From the NCBI GenBank assembly GCA_018907035.1, contig JACCIC010000139.1, positions 434,001-498,000 of the forward strand: a stretch of DNA of 64,000 bases. Direction: 5' to 3'. Shown piece by piece: positions 37,201 to 50,829 of the stretch. This DNA is from Sycobia sp. Sy_11. Lineage: Eukaryota; Arthropoda; Insecta; Hymenoptera; Epichrysomallidae. The notes under the pieces were generated by a model. The model saw only the letters and a program-made list of their open reading frames with translations, had not been told where the DNA came from and did not search any database. How positions within the stretch are numbered: position 1 is the first letter of the stretch; each line of letters begins with the position of its first letter. A program made the position numbers and the translations under genes.

Positions 37201-38382
37201 TATCGTAAGCACTGATTCTATCAATGAATTAAAATTCATTGAATGTCGAATCGAAATAAAAAAGCCATATTACTTACGGTCAAAAACGGCTTCTTCCCCG
37301 AGTTGAGCAGACGAGCGCGTTCTCATTTCTATCAAGAAAGCATCCATAAAGTCGCGCGAGCGGTCGTCCGGTAAGCTTTTCTCGTGCTCACTGATCTCGT
37401 CCCCGATGAATTTCCAGAAGCGATGGAGCTTCTCCATCAGATCCTTGAAACCCGAAAGTTCCGGGATGACGAAGCGCAGGATCGGTATTTGCGAAATTAC
37501 GCCACCCAGCGTGTCGATTTGCCTAGGATTCGTGTAATTTATTTTTTTTTCTTCGCTCATTGTTTTTAAGAATTCTTACGATGTTAGGATTGAGATACAA
37601 TGACACTAATCTATGTTAGAATTTTGCGACAGTTGAGCAAGAGTCATGAGCAATTTGCAAAAGTTTAAGATCATTGAGCTGGATAAATGAGTACCGTCGT
37701 AGAAACAGTCGCTTTTTATTCAAGATGAGAAAATAATACAAATCTGAGTCTTGTAGTGACTGGTATTTTAAAAACCATAATCTTCAAAGAAGTTTCGATA
37801 ATATATGCCGTTGATTGGTTATATTATATTTAACTAATTCTCATAAAAATCTTTGCATTAATATTAATTAATAGAACTTATAACATGACAAAATAGTATT
37901 GTAATACATATATTCTTGTTGAAATAAATGAAATAAGAGGTTTTTTAAAAACTTTTTTGCAATTGTTCCAAAGTGTTCTAATTTAAATGTAAGACGCTTC
38001 GTTACTAGTTGCGTAACTTATTTAGAACTGTATATAGGCGATGTCTTTATCTTGTTCACGTAATGCGGAATTGCGATTGACTTTATCTATATTGGGACAA
38101 ACTTGATTTACTAGCGAAATCATAAAACGTGTAACTACAAAGGTGTTTAATTTGTAGTCACACACTGTACAATCTGACAACGTGCCGAACGCGATACAGT
38201 CCCCTCTTTATGTCTTCCTTCCAAATTACTTCGAACGACAAAATTACAACTCTTGACGAACAGGAAGAACGTGCTTCAATGTCAATGAATATTTATTTCA
38301 TTATTAACGAAAAAGAATAAATATTTACTCTGTTCTAATGATTATTTATTAACAATTGTTAACAATTTTACCCGAATTCGTC

Positions 38383-38439
<57 letters not shown>

Positions 38440-39836
38440 ATACATATCGCAGTACGCGTAGATTCATCAAAGGTGCTTAAATTAATTAGTCAAAGTATCT
38501 TTTGACTAAATAACAAAAAAAAATTTAAGCTGAGAAAATACTTATTTTGGAAATAAAAAACAATTTTAAGACTATAGATACCTATACTTTTATCACTGTA
38601 TCGTTGTTATTTCTAAAATACCATATAAATTAAATATATTATAAATATTATGTGTAAGATAACGAGGTAATAAAGAAATATCTTTAGATAATCATTGTAT
38701 TTTTTTCAAATAGTGTATTTCTTACTAGGCGTAGAAAGGCTTTATTTACCAAACAATAGGTTTACAGTCCGAGGTGAAGTCGAATGTTGTAAGGAAGTAC
38801 GTAAAGAAACCTTTTCAAACTAGGGAAAGATTATGGTTTTTCTAATGAGAACTGGAATTAAGCGGTGAAAATACGATTTATAGGTTAGAAAGAGGAAAAT
38901 TTCTATTTTTTAACTTTACATCTGCCTAAAGAGTATTTATTAATTTATATTCTAATTGGTATTACAGATTATTCTATTGTATTGCTTGTTATTGTAATAT
39001 TTTTAGAGTTTTTCCATTTTTACAGAGTGTTTTCAGTTTAATTTATGAATGCATAATTCGTATGTTCATTAGCCTATTCTATGTATAGTATATTTCGATA
39101 GTGATGCTTACAACAGGATTCTATTATCACCGCAAAACCAAATGTCATCTAATATGATTTATTTTATCGAGACAATATGTAGTTAGCCTATTTTTCATTT
39201 CAACAGATCGTTGGTCATTTAATTTCAGACAATACTATTATTCCATGGACATTTTTCAGTTTTATCAGGTACAAATAAAGATTTATTATCTGTTCTACTA
39301 TAAAAGTTCAAGTGATGTAAACTATATTACATTAAAAATAGTATGATATTATTTCTTATTAATAAAATTAGTCAGTATATCGACGTCGTTTTTAGATTAA
39401 AAAGTTTTTATAACAGTCAAACTTTCATATCGGGATGTCTTTCACGATTAATTCAGATGCAAAAGACTGATGATTGACATTTATTTTAGATAGATGAAGC
39501 GGGGCTATCTAATTCATACAAGCTACAACCGGGAAAGGTTAAACAGTGAGGGAACGTGGCATGTAAGTGGAAGGGGATGAATGCATTATCTATAAACAAA
39601 TAATATAGCTGCTATAGAGGAAATCAAAAATATAAACCACGGAAAACCATGGAAAACCAGATTTGTGAAAATATGCTTTATCTGTAGCGAAATAATATTT
39701 GGCAAATACCTGTCAGGTATTTGCCAAAAGAAAGTTTATAATTAAATCTGATAAGGTTAATAGAATGAATTTCAGATCAAACTGGGAAATGATACGCTGA
39801 TTTAGTTTAGATTTTAAGATCTGATTGGTAAGCTTA

Positions 39837-39883
<47 letters not shown>

Positions 39884-41877
39884 CATAGAAAAGCAAGGAG
39901 GCGGATGGATAAGGAGAAAAGCTATCATTATCAAATTAAAGGAAAATGAGATTATGAGCATTTCAAAATTGGAATTCGTCACCGTATAATTTTAGTGAGA
40001 AATCATAATGTTCAGATGAAGATGAATATTGATTATCGCTCATTGTACACAAAAGTAAAGAAAAATAATCGCTAAAAAATATATTTTTTATTAAATTTTC
40101 GAATCACTTAATAGATATAACGAATGAATCGGTCTAAAGTTTTGACAACCAGACATCGCGAGTGAGTTAAGCGAGGTTTAGTTAATGATTAAAAATGGCA
40201 TATCTTGTTATGATTATAAATTTGTACATCCTTACCAAAATCATTAATCTGAAACTTACTTAAAAACTTCGTGAACCATAGACAGGATTTCGTTAAGCTT
40301 AGGATCCTCATAGTCGAACCTGTGGCCGGCCAGCATTGTCCAGATGACGTTGAGCACCGTCACGTCGAAGACCGCCTGTATCGTCACGGATCCGTTTTCG
40401 CTACGCGCTCGCAGAAAGGCGATCAGATTCTCGGCCTCGATGACCACGCGGTCCGCCAGCGCTCTGTGACTGGCGCCGAAGGTCTTGAAATGGCGCATCG
40501 TGAATCGCCGAGTCTGCGACCACGGTGAACCTTCCACGAACAGAATTCCTACGGGTGTAATGAATTTTTAACGATGTAGTCTCTCATTTTTTCTTTGAAC
40601 ATCTGAATGCGGTATTAGAATAATTAAATAAATATCCGTTATTAATTTCATGAATTAAATTAAATTTTTAATTTATCTAAATTTTTACATCGAATATAAA
40701 ATTATTTTTTCTAATAGACGAAAAGAAAATTATAAAATTTTTAGCAGGAGAGGTGATCATAGTTGGATGACGAATATGATTCAGATTAAACGAGGTAGCG
40801 TTGATTATGTAAAAAATTAGCTCTGTAAAGTTGTAGGCCTTAAGTCAATTCTTTTGGGTATTTATAGTCAGAGAAACGTTTTTTTAATGAATACTTATAA
40901 TTTTAAATTTAGCAAAAAAATAACATTTCAATAAAAATATTTTTTATCAATTTATCCCCGCAATTGTTTTACTTCTTAGGTACTATTAACCAAGGTAGAT
41001 AGTTCGTGTAAACTCATCAATTCGTCTAAAGTCGGCGAAGTGGTTCATAAAGGCAAGTAACTACATATTTGTAGACAAACGATTATGATCTTTTTTGACT
41101 TTACAATTTAATCCTTTCTTCTAATTCATCGGCAAAAGTAGCGGACTTCGTGAAAATATTTCCCTGATTATATAAAAATATTTAATCGAATCAAATGAAA
41201 GTACTAATTATCAGTAAGAAAATGTCACATCTTTCTCGACCGTTTAAGAATAGGACAATGTTTGGATCCAAAACTTTAGAGGTGTCATTTTGATGATAAT
41301 AAAATCTCGCTTAACCTTTGGACCCGTTTCATCGCCGATAGTTGCTTCCCCCTCCTCGTAATCTTAATTTTTTGCTTCGTACCACTCATCGATAACTCTT
41401 TAACCACTTCCTAAGAATTTTCGTACTAACCTTTCGCTTTTCCAAACGAGCGAACTTTAAAGAAGAATCCGTTGGGCCGACCGTTAAACTCTTCTTTCAA
41501 CAGCGCCTTTTTCACCAAATCATTCGTTGATATCACTACGAGCTTTTGGATGCCGAACTTCAATCCCATGATCGGTCCATAAGTTTCTGACATTTCGTTC
41601 AAAGCCAAATGCATGAATCCAAGCTTCCGCTTCAATTTGTAGAACAACGGGAGACAGCCAATTAGCGGGAACCATTTCGGACCTATGATCACAGTTGTTT
41701 TTTCTTTATAAGTCTACCTTTTATCTACTTTTTTTCATAAGATGACGTTCATATAGTTTGACATTGCCGTGTGTAGAGACTGTATATCTCACCTGGTGGA
41801 AATCCTTTGGGTTTGGTGCAGCTGACGTAACAAAAAACGGCAGCCGCGACGAAAAGGCAGAGGAGAGTCGCTAGCAT
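34251..41877 (-). CDS. cytochrome P450, CYP2 clan, complete 8-exon gene
   Basis: Heme monooxygenase anchored in the ER membrane; substrate unknown. Exons: 41793-41877, 41431-41682, 40260-40548, 37278-37522, 35994-36205, 35416-35502, 35163-35304, 34251-34432. All junctions are GT-AG and in phase, giving 497 residues, normal for the family. Visible parts: signal anchor 1-20; proline hinge PKGFPPGPKWFPLIG (about 22-36); helix C WSQTRRF; I-helix AGLKTTSDT (304-312); K-helix E361-x-x-R364; PERF-type FRPDRF (414-419); heme loop FGIGKRRCLG (435-444) with Cys442. The order and the LGLPHRA segment fit insect CYP2-clan families (CYP303/305/15 type), several of which act on hormones or hydrocarbons, but I cannot fix the family by eye. 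Start is the ATG before the hydrophobic anchor. No lesions seen. Two stray exon-5 copies lie at 24-25 kb. Confidence 0.95.
36913..37110 (-). mobile_element. mariner transposase C-terminal scrap in P450 intron 4
   Basis: The minus-strand frame CGWQRLPNQAHSLDLIPSHL resembles the mariner stretch GWxxLPHPPYSPDLAPSD. It is GC-richer than the surrounding intron. Short and mutated, with no terminal repeats. Confidence 0.5.
38392..38434. repeat. (TG)n microsatellite
   Basis: An alternating TA start followed by about 20 TG units in P450 intron 3. Confidence 0.95.
39840..39880. repeat. (AG)n microsatellite
   Basis: About 20 uninterrupted AG units in P450 intron 3. Confidence 0.97.
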
Positions 41878-41896
41878 CTTTCTCGTTGGCCTCGTG

Positions 41897-41937
41897 AACT
41901 GTATATAGAGACGCTCGTAGCGTCGCAGTGGCTTATA
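41897..41937 (-). promoter_or_regulatory. candidate P450 core promoter
   Basis: A minus-strand TATAA (41933-41937, in GCTTATAAGC) lies about 35 bases before an initiator-like ACAGTTC (41897-41903). That leaves a 5' leader of about 20-25 bases before the ATG at 41877. Spacing suits a TATA/Inr pair; there is no other evidence. Confidence 0.35.
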
Positions 41938-41939
41938 AG

Positions 41940-43815
41940 CACACCGGCGAACAAAGGCCAAAATCTACTTGAATGGGCAAAATGTAATCTTTTTTTTCTT
42001 CTTCTGCTTTCTAATGTTGATGGCGTCGACGACAATGACACGGTGATGACCTTCGACGACGAAAATAAAATTTTCGACGAGATCTTAAAGAGTATGCGGA
42101 CATGTAAATATAATGGTAGAAGGGACAAATTGTATTATTGCTAGCTCTATGTTGGTTTCTTATGTGCTGGCGACAATGTATGAGTAATGCATGATGTTAA
42201 ATTAATTATAGATTACAGATTCCATGTGAACTAAAGCTCTCTCCGGAATTTATAAATTTCTTCATCAAGTATACTGACAACTTCTCATTATATCCAAAAT
42301 GCTATCTCATATATTTAAAAGGAATAGAGGTATGCTGATGTACAATGGAATCAAAGTTTTTTTTAGATACTATATGAAATCGACCATGAATAATCACCTT
42401 TATTTTTTGTATACATTACATGATCTTATTCAAATATTTATTAGAAAAAGAAGATTTAAAAAAAATTTATTAATACATTTTTATTTTACTTCATTATAAA
42501 GTTTATGGTACTTATTTGCATTTAAATAGACATCCGATCATAGTTTAGATTGGATCAGAGTTAACATTGATGTAGATTATATGTAGTTGAAGTTATAGAG
42601 TCTAAGTGCTATAATACTCTATAGATACAAATATTTTATTTAAACCTTCGATGATAAGTGAACAAAGTTTCACAAATTCTCAATGCCAAATCTTTTTACA
42701 ATTCTCACAGATACAGATTTAGAACATATAAATATACAACAGTCTTAATTTCTATATATCGGTTAGCTGATGTCTAGCTCTAATAATTACTAGATGTTCA
42801 GTTGTACTTATTAAGTATTGCGAATAGCTTTAGGATTTAAGTCCAATTGTTAGTGTTAAGATTGTGCGTCACGGGCCGCAGGTAATTCTATATTTCATTG
42901 TAAAACAACTTATAGACGTTTCACGCCATTAGATTCATACTTTAAATCCAGTAATAGAAAAAGATTTGCATTATCTTATACATGGACGTGCAAGTTATTA
43001 AAACGTGGCGAAGATTCAAAATTATTTATATGGTGAAATTTTTCGTAAAATTAGCAATTTTCATAATTCATCATATTTACATTAACCGCTTCTAAGTATA
43101 AAAACTAGTTTGTTTCATTAAAATTACCTCGTTATAAATATTATATAAAGTTTTTATATATTTTTTCTTTCATCATACGAGAAAACCTATCTTCTCATTG
43201 TTTTACTATTGCTGTAATAATAAATAAAAATCCTTTGATTTAGTTCATTTTTAAATATTTTTATAATCAGTAATTGTTGAACTTGAGAGTTCAAACGATC
43301 TTTTTTTCTAATCATTTTTTAGCCGCATAAAAAGGTAATTTTTATATTAACACCATAAAATAATATATAAAATGTTATTCATGATTGACAGTATTATTTC
43401 TGATATTTTTATTTAAGTTAATAATTAATGCTAAAAATTTATTATTACAAATATATTATTTACATCGCAGTAATTTATTCGAAAAGTACATTAAGCAGCT
43501 CATATTAAAAATCTTCTTATAAACGTTCATAAGGATGAAACATCTGTATAATATAATTAACAGAATATTAGAAATTATTGAAAATGTATTACGCGAAAGA
43601 CTAATTCGGTGATGGTGATTCTGATCGTGATAACGACGGTCATGACAATAATAATATCAATTTAGTTAATTATTATAGATATTAGTGATAAGTACAACTG
43701 AGCGAATGATCATCTGTGTATCATTTATTCTATAAAAAAAAAAAAAATCAGTTTCCACTGTCCACCAAATCATTGTAGAGCCTTTAAAAGTAAATTAATA
43801 ACAACGACAAATTTA
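41940..43815. other. intergenic, upstream of P450
   Basis: AT-rich with no recognised gene. A GC-richer stretch just upstream of the P450 (41950-42120) may hold regulatory sites. Confidence 0.35.
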
Positions 43816-43819
43816 CAGT

Positions 43820-44181
43820 CCGCTCTCGTGCACGAACCGAGCGGTATAAAAATTTCCGATCGGAACGCCGTAGCTGAAATTCAAAATTGTCGCAATTGCC
43901 CAGCCGGCCATGCCTTCTTTTCCTCCGTCATTTCGCGAGCGCGCGCTCGCGGCGCAAGTGCAACCGAGCGAAAACGAGGGTGTAAACTCGGCAGAAGCGC
44001 GCCGGGGCCCATCCGGCGCGTCCGTTGCCCATTAAAAAAAAAAAAAAAAAAAAAGAAAAAAAACCTCCCACGGAACGTCTCCGTTCCACGAGAGATTGTG
44101 CAAGGATTATGCGCGTCTTTGTTTACATTATGCCCCGGTCCGATTTCGCGGCCGGCTCGGTGAAAACTCGGGCGCCCCATT

Positions 44182-44213
<32 letters not shown>

Positions 44214-44420
44214 TCTCGGGCCGACGGGCGGCTTATGCAGATGCACTTGCATTATATCCGCTGTCCGTGCGCATAGCGCGCGAGCACGCTCGGAGGAAAG
44301 TTTTTGCCATGCCTAATTGGATTCGCATCGATATTCGCATGCAGATCGAATATCTTCGATAAAGGAGCAGCGATTGAACGTGCTACTTTCCAAAAATTGG
44401 GAACGATTGCTTCTCCGCAC
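43820..44420. other. CpG-rich island with opposed poly(A) and poly(T) runs
   Basis: A sharply GC-rich block containing GCGAGCGCGCGCTCGC (a near-perfect palindrome at about 43936-43951). A poly(A) run at 44034-44063 (one G) and a poly(T) run at 44183-44212 are separated by about 120 bp of GC-rich DNA. The block also includes TGTTTACATTATG and a run of TCGAT/ATTCGCAT words at 44315-44360. There is no convincing coding frame: the local open frames depend on the homopolymers. Possible regulatory element. Confidence 0.45.
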
Positions 44421-47340
44421 AATTTTTCTTGCCGACTGTTAGTGTAATATTTTTACTAGTGGCAATTAAGCATGCACGAACAAGGCCAATTGATTAAGTG
44501 TTTCCGTTGCACGAGTTCAATTTATTAGCATATGTAAAGATTATTGACAGAAAGTATGTGGAGGAGTCGTTGTAACAGGAAAATGTTAATTAAACATATT
44601 GGAGTAAATTTGTGCCTTGATCACGGATCTAAAGTATCATTTTGTGAATTTAAGAAACTTATAAATAATATATAGAAAATAGTAACATAAAAAAAAAAAT
44701 AAGTAAGGTACACAGAAATTAATAAAGTTATGATCTTAGAAGTGTTCCGGACATTGTAATATAAAATAAACACACATTTATAAAGCATTTTCATTCAGAA
44801 TTTCTATATAGATAGTTCTTAAGAAATTTTAAAAATGAATTTGAAGTTTGATTTTTTGAAGAAATTTCGTGATATTTTTTAATATCTAGAGAGCTTTTCA
44901 CCATTTCTTTAAATAATTTTCAGGATAAAGTATACAATAATTTAATTTACATTAATAAGATAATAATTAAATTTACTCGTAGTCCAAGTATTGATTATTA
45001 CATTGCTTGATTTTATATTAAATAAAACATTTGGTTGACATTTGAAATATCTGAAGAACGTTCATCGAGAATTTGTACATTCTACAATTCGAAATTAATA
45101 AGAAGAGAGTAAAAGTCACGAATACTTTCTATTATTAGTGAGATGAATGCTAATAATCGACCGTTACGTACGAATTACGACCAATTTATATACGTCTATG
45201 TGGAGGATTCTTGAACACTTTAGAATAATTATAATAATTGCAATCATCGATATATAAGTTTTACGAATAATTTTAATAAATTATCCAGAATTGGTGGGGT
45301 CGTGCAAAAGTAAATCGCGATTAACTCCATCGATTACAAATAGACTTAATATATATGATTGTACCTAGATATGCAGAGAATTTTTACTGTAACCGAAAGG
45401 ATTTCGTAGTGGTTCAGTACACAGTTCAGTAGTCGCAGCAAAAAATCGACGAATCATGTTAAAATTACAAATAACGAATAAAAAATTCAAAATATTAGAG
45501 ATTGTAAATATTTTTTACATTTAAAGAATTTGTTCATCGTAACTGATCTTCCTTTCTTTGTCATATATTTATTCCTATTTCCTAACATGATTTATACGTT
45601 CTTCGAATGTGTATGCCTTTAGTGTTTTAGAATTCGTTTTTGGAAATCGTTTGTATTATGCCGCGTTATCTTGACGGGTTGTAATGTCCCTTCTCTTCGA
45701 GTCCCACGTCTTGTAATTTCTTTCGTGCTAACGACGAAGCGACCCGCACGCGGCCACGATCTTTTTAAGAGAAGTAATTTTTAAATTAGATTGGTATGGC
45801 GTGTTGGTTAAATTTTCGCGTGATAAATCATCGAGTTTGCGGATAAATTGACGAATTAAAAATCTAATTTAAAGAATATCAAATTTACCATTTGTTTTTA
45901 TTATGACGCTTTAACTAATGCAACGAAAACATATCAGTAGATCTTGAAGCTCTCGTTAGTAGCGATTAAAAAAATGAAAGTTATTTTCTGATAATGAAAG
46001 TTATATATATATATATATACAAATACGAGTATATACATAATACGTGAATGCGGTAAGGGGGCATAGAGTGAGAAGTGTACGAGTTTCAAGAATGACGAAA
46101 CGCCTTTCTTTCGACGGAGTTCTCCCTGCTTCTGAGGTAGATTGACAGTGACGATATGAAAATTGTATCGGTGCCTCGTATTCTTACCTCATGCCTTATT
46201 GCCAGCTGATGGCAGCTTTTTTTCTCTCAAATAAGTGATGACGATAATAAGAAGTATGTATTTATAATGGATGAAGAAGGGTCGATTCTAAGCGGTATTC
46301 TTATAACATAAAATTAATCACGTGTATTGAGATTACCGAAACTATATGAATTTCAAACATGTAATAAATAAATCGTGGCATTAAAGCCGAATGAAAGTTA
46401 AGTATTAAAATATAAGAAATAAATTATAAGAATATTCATATCTATCTATATGCTGTTGAATATACGCATAACCAGTGCAATAATTATTATCAAAAAGTTT
46501 CTATTATATTTTAAGTTAAAATTGAAGTAAGGTAAAATTAGGTATTTATAATATTGTTTGCTCTGAATTTCAAATCGTGCTAAGACAAATTTGTTAGATA
46601 TATATCTATATATGTATATACACATACAAAATTCCGACCTTGTGTAAACACTCGTTGTATAAGAAGGCGAGTTAGTTCTAGTTGGAGTGCTGAATAAATA
46701 GCGGCATTTATTTCCCTTTTGACCTAGATTTCAATGAACCTTATAATCGCTCAGAAAGATATAGAAAATAGATTCGGCACTTTCTCGGCGCTCGACTTAA
46801 AAATCTGGCCGGGTAACTGTTTCGGTTCACCGATGATGCAACGCCGTTTGTTCGTTATTTATTTTCAACTAAAGGAACCAATATTATTCGATTATTCACT
46901 GTGGAGTCGTCGCAACGATCCGAGCTTGAAACGAACTTTAGTTTTATTTCGTTTTGTGACGACATTATAATACATATTAAGAGTAAATTCAGAAAAAATT
47001 ACTCTTTGCCTTTTTTGTCGAGGCGTATAGGTACTGATTGAGTTTTATTAATTTTTTTCTTACTATTAGGTATAAAATCTGATTTTGTAAATTGATTTTA
47101 CAGCTTGATAGTTGAGCTTGAAGTATATCACAGCAAGAAAATTTTCTAAATTCAAATAAATACTTTAAATAAAAAAAAAATAATTATCAGTTTATAATTT
47201 TCTAACCGCACATAATATAAACATGATATATATGGATAGTTGATTAATTTTCCACAATTTTGGACATTCATTTCATTCTAAATTATTTTTATGCTACGTT
47301 ATATATACAATACGAATATCGTCTCTAGCTTTATGATTAT
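44420..47340. other. gene-poor AT-rich DNA
   Basis: No exon, transposon end or RNA gene recognised. GC-richer segments at 45650-45760, 46040-46200 and 46740-46970 have no supporting motif. Confidence 0.4.
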
Positions 47341-47343
47341 ATA

Positions 47344-47356
47344 TGTGTGTGTGTGT

Positions 47357-47394
<38 letters not shown>

Positions 47395-47419
47395 TGTGTG
47401 TGTGCGCGCGCGCGTGTGT
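47344..47419. repeat. compound microsatellite (TG)n-(AG)n-(TG)n-(CG)n
   Basis: Four dinucleotide blocks in direct succession, including GCGCGCGCGCG, a potential Z-DNA former. Confidence 0.95.
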
Positions 47420-47953
47420 ACCCTTTCTCTTGAAAACATTTAATATACTTGTATTAGATAAACAATAACTGTATATTGAATTAAATTTTGTCTATTAAAT
47501 CCTATCTTATGATGCTAAAATTTGTTGTTTCTTAGAATTGTATCAAATAAATTTGTTTCAGAATGCCGCATGTAGTTAACATATGAAAATCTATACAGTA
47601 AAAATTTGATGATTTACTGTAAAAATTTGAACATAAATTTCAAACATCTCAACTGATCTTATTCAAACGTATAATAAGAGATATTCATATATATTATTTT
47701 AATCGCACTTTGTGACAGACTTGGCTAATTAAAATGTGTCCAATGATTATTTAAAAAAAAACTATTTTCTATTGTAGTATTTAGATAAATTTCTCAATTT
47801 ACTATGTAAACGAGTATCTTTTATGAACAATATGAATTTTTTGCGGTTTCTTATTGGCAGACACATGTGATCAATTTTATTTTTTTACAAGTTCAAAGTA
47901 TATATATAGTTTTGTAAAAAATGTATAGATTTATCTTTATAGCTACTTCATAT

Positions 47954-47996
47954 ATAAATAAATAAATAAATAAATAAATAATATATATATATATAC

Positions 47997-48029
<33 letters not shown>

Positions 48030-48070
48030 TGTATGTATGTATGTATGAATGTATGTATGTATGTATGTAT
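47954..48070. repeat. (AAAT)n, (AT)n and (ATGT)n compound repeat
   Basis: AAAT units, then AT, then about 18 ATGT units with one variant (ATGA) in the middle. Confidence 0.95.
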
Positions 48071-48177
48071 GCTTGTACATAATTAAGAATTCAAGATTTC
48101 GTGTTGCCGCTCTTTATTTTCTTCTAACGCTATATCTAATTTGAAATTTAAAACATCGTGCACTCTCTATTTACGTA

Positions 48178-48178
<1 letters not shown>

Positions 48179-48266
<88 letters not shown>
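48179..48266. repeat. (CA)n-(TA)n microsatellite
   Basis: About 22 CA units followed by about 20 TA units. Confidence 0.96.
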
Positions 48267-48267
<1 letters not shown>

Positions 48268-48520
48268 GTACTTATATGCACGTAGGTTTTCCCACATTTT
48301 CTTTAGCCGACGCGTTTGAATTCGTTTATTCTTTTAATCGTATGGAAAAGAAGTAAGAAAATTTATGCGTCCATAGAATGTTCGTATGCGCATATGACGA
48401 TGATGCAGTGGAAAACTTTGCGTATAGATTTACCACTTGCCTTTTTCAACACACACATACGCGAACTAGCACGCACACGCGCACAGAATATACGCATTCC
48501 ATATGTATATATAGACATAC

Positions 48521-48522
<2 letters not shown>

Positions 48523-48584
<62 letters not shown>
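48523..48584. repeat. (AT)n microsatellite
   Basis: About 30 AT units. Confidence 0.96.
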
Positions 48585-48587
<3 letters not shown>

Positions 48588-48619
48588 CCTGTAGATACAA
48601 ATGTCTTAGGTTGAAGAAA

Positions 48620-50290
48620 AGGCTTGAGATTGCCATCCTCAGTAAATGTCTTGTTCCTTTTTAATAAAGAATTGGTATTAGAAAGACAAATAAATATATA
48701 TTTTCTAATATTTTATTTATTTGTTAATATAATTCAATATTTTGTCTGAATTCAGTAGTATTAACAATTGGCTCAGAAATTAAATTTTATTGAAATAAAA
48801 TTTTAATAAATTATTTAATAATTTATTACTTATTAACTGTGAAATGTTACTAATGAAGTATCTGTTAAAAAATTTAGTTCAATAATAGGCATATTTTTAT
48901 CTGTATAATTATGCATATCAATTGTTTGCTTTATATTTATAAAATAAATCTAAGAGAATTATAGTGCTAATGATAATATATGCCACTATTATAGGCCACT
49001 ACACCAATTTACTGCCTTTTTCGCTGTTTTTTTATTGATAAATTCTCCAAAATTTCCCTTAAAACAACCACAATGGGTAAAACAAAAAATTTACGTAAAC
49101 ATATAAAGTATCTCAAACAGTAGCACGTTAAGTTTTTTTAGTATTACTAAAATTTTTACTGAATTTTATTTAAGGGAAGAAACATAATGGAAGTAATGAA
49201 ATTCATAATCCACTGAGTCAAATAAATAAATTTCATTACCTACTTCAGTTTAAAATATTTCAACTTCGATTATAAAGGCGTACGCGAAATATCCATAAGA
49301 TTTTTAATTATTCGTTTTTAACTACAAATTTCATCCAAATTCTTTCGTTATTGATCCATCACACTTGTATTACCAATTAGAATTTTGATGAACCTAATTC
49401 ATATGACTTATATCCATTGAGCACGCGACAAGTTAATCAAAATAAACGCGGCGTATGCTTAAACTAATATTTTTGCATTATATACAAAAATAGAAAGTGT
49501 ATTGAAACCGAATTTCATCCTAAACCCGATCTTATAGTATGAATAACTAATGAGTGTCTTGTTGATGAAAGTGACTCTTTTCTATGTGAATATTATGCGA
49601 AGATTGTTTTTTTTTTTTTTCTAACGAAATATGTCGCTTGCATAAGTAACACATAATACGATTCGAAAATCTTTGAAAACCGCAGACGAAGCAAGTAAAA
49701 ATTTAGATTTACTCACAACTTTTTTTTCGTTTACTCGTTTACCAAACTACTATAATAATAATTTTTTTTCTATTTTTTATTAATTTTAAGTATGAAAAAT
49801 TGTATTATCTTTTTTCTTTAATATACAATGTAACACATTTTATCGTACAACTACGAAACAAATCTACCGTATAATTCTAATTTTAACTAGGCAGATTTGA
49901 TCATAGTAGATGGAATGAAATGTGATTTTTAAGATTTACTGTATTCTTTCGAAATTTAAGAATATACTGTGTCGATCTAAAAAGTCTAATTATTATTTTT
50001 AATTTACTATTTCAAGCACATTTTACGCGAGAAAATAGAATGTTTTGAATACCAGAACTGAAACTTTTTCTTTTAATCTGCCGAGTCTGTGCTCGAACTG
50101 CAAAGAACGATAAAGTATCAATTTGCGCCAGTGACATTACATAAAACTATATACTTCCATCTGCAACGAGGACTCGCGCTAAAAATATCGCAAATCATAA
50201 ATATGCACCTTACGAACGAGTGAAAATAATTTTTTTTTTTTCATACGCAATGTGTAACGAATATGTATCTTGCTCTATACAACGTGCGTA

Positions 50291-50321
<31 letters not shown>

Positions 50322-50500
50322 CTAAAAAACTTTACTTTCACATATATAAGACAAGTGAGGATGTTTTCACGCGATATGCATATGTAATTGTACGGCTCTT
50401 ACTATACTATATTTATTACAAGAAAGCTGCGAGCCGTATATATATATATATAGAATTGAGTCGTAACTTGAATATCTGAAAATAATATATATATATATAT
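48620..50500. other. AT-rich intergenic DNA with small AT repeats
   Basis: Only short (TA)n runs (for example 50294-50320, 50439-50452, 50487-50500). No gene recognised. Confidence 0.4.
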
Positions 50501-50504
50501 AAGC

Positions 50505-50800
50505 CGGTAGTCGTTATACAGCGTCAGACGCATTCTATATTATAAACGCGCCGATCGAAACCTGACAAATTAACTCGGGGAATCGGTGTAAGATATTACC
50601 GAGTATAACCCGCATGGCGCACGCGGCGCCGATACGGGAATAATTAATGTGATACATACGAAAAGTCGAGTGGGTCGATAAGTCATCGCTCCCAAATTTT
50701 TGTGTAATTCGGTGCGTAAAAGGGACCGCCACCTCGTATATATAATATGCACACATATATGCACGAATACTTACAGATTTTGGCTCATGAATGATAAATT
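50505..50800. other. moderately GC-rich island, possible conserved noncoding element
   Basis: Stands out from the AT-rich flank, with CpG-rich words (GGCGCACGCGGCGCCGAT) and a homeodomain-like AATTAATG. Both strands carry open frames under 100 codons with no known motif, so I favour a regulatory reading. Confidence 0.3.
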
Positions 50801-50829
50801 TAATAAACTCGATCGGAATGTACAAGAAA

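Larger units (their letters stand above)
37523..40259. other. P450 intron 3 with two microsatellites
   Basis: 2.7 kb of AT-rich DNA. It contains a (TG)n run at 38394-38434 preceded by TA repeats, and an (AG)n run at 39840-39880. No coding region seen. Confidence 0.6.

Noticed and set aside
43828..44362. Four overlapping frames with poly-Lys or poly-Phe
   Set aside because: All depend on the A30 and T30 homopolymers; no splice-linked partner exon.
48141..48614. Open frames across (CA)n and (AT)n arrays
   Set aside because: Products are HTHTHT or IYIYIY strings; microsatellite artefacts.
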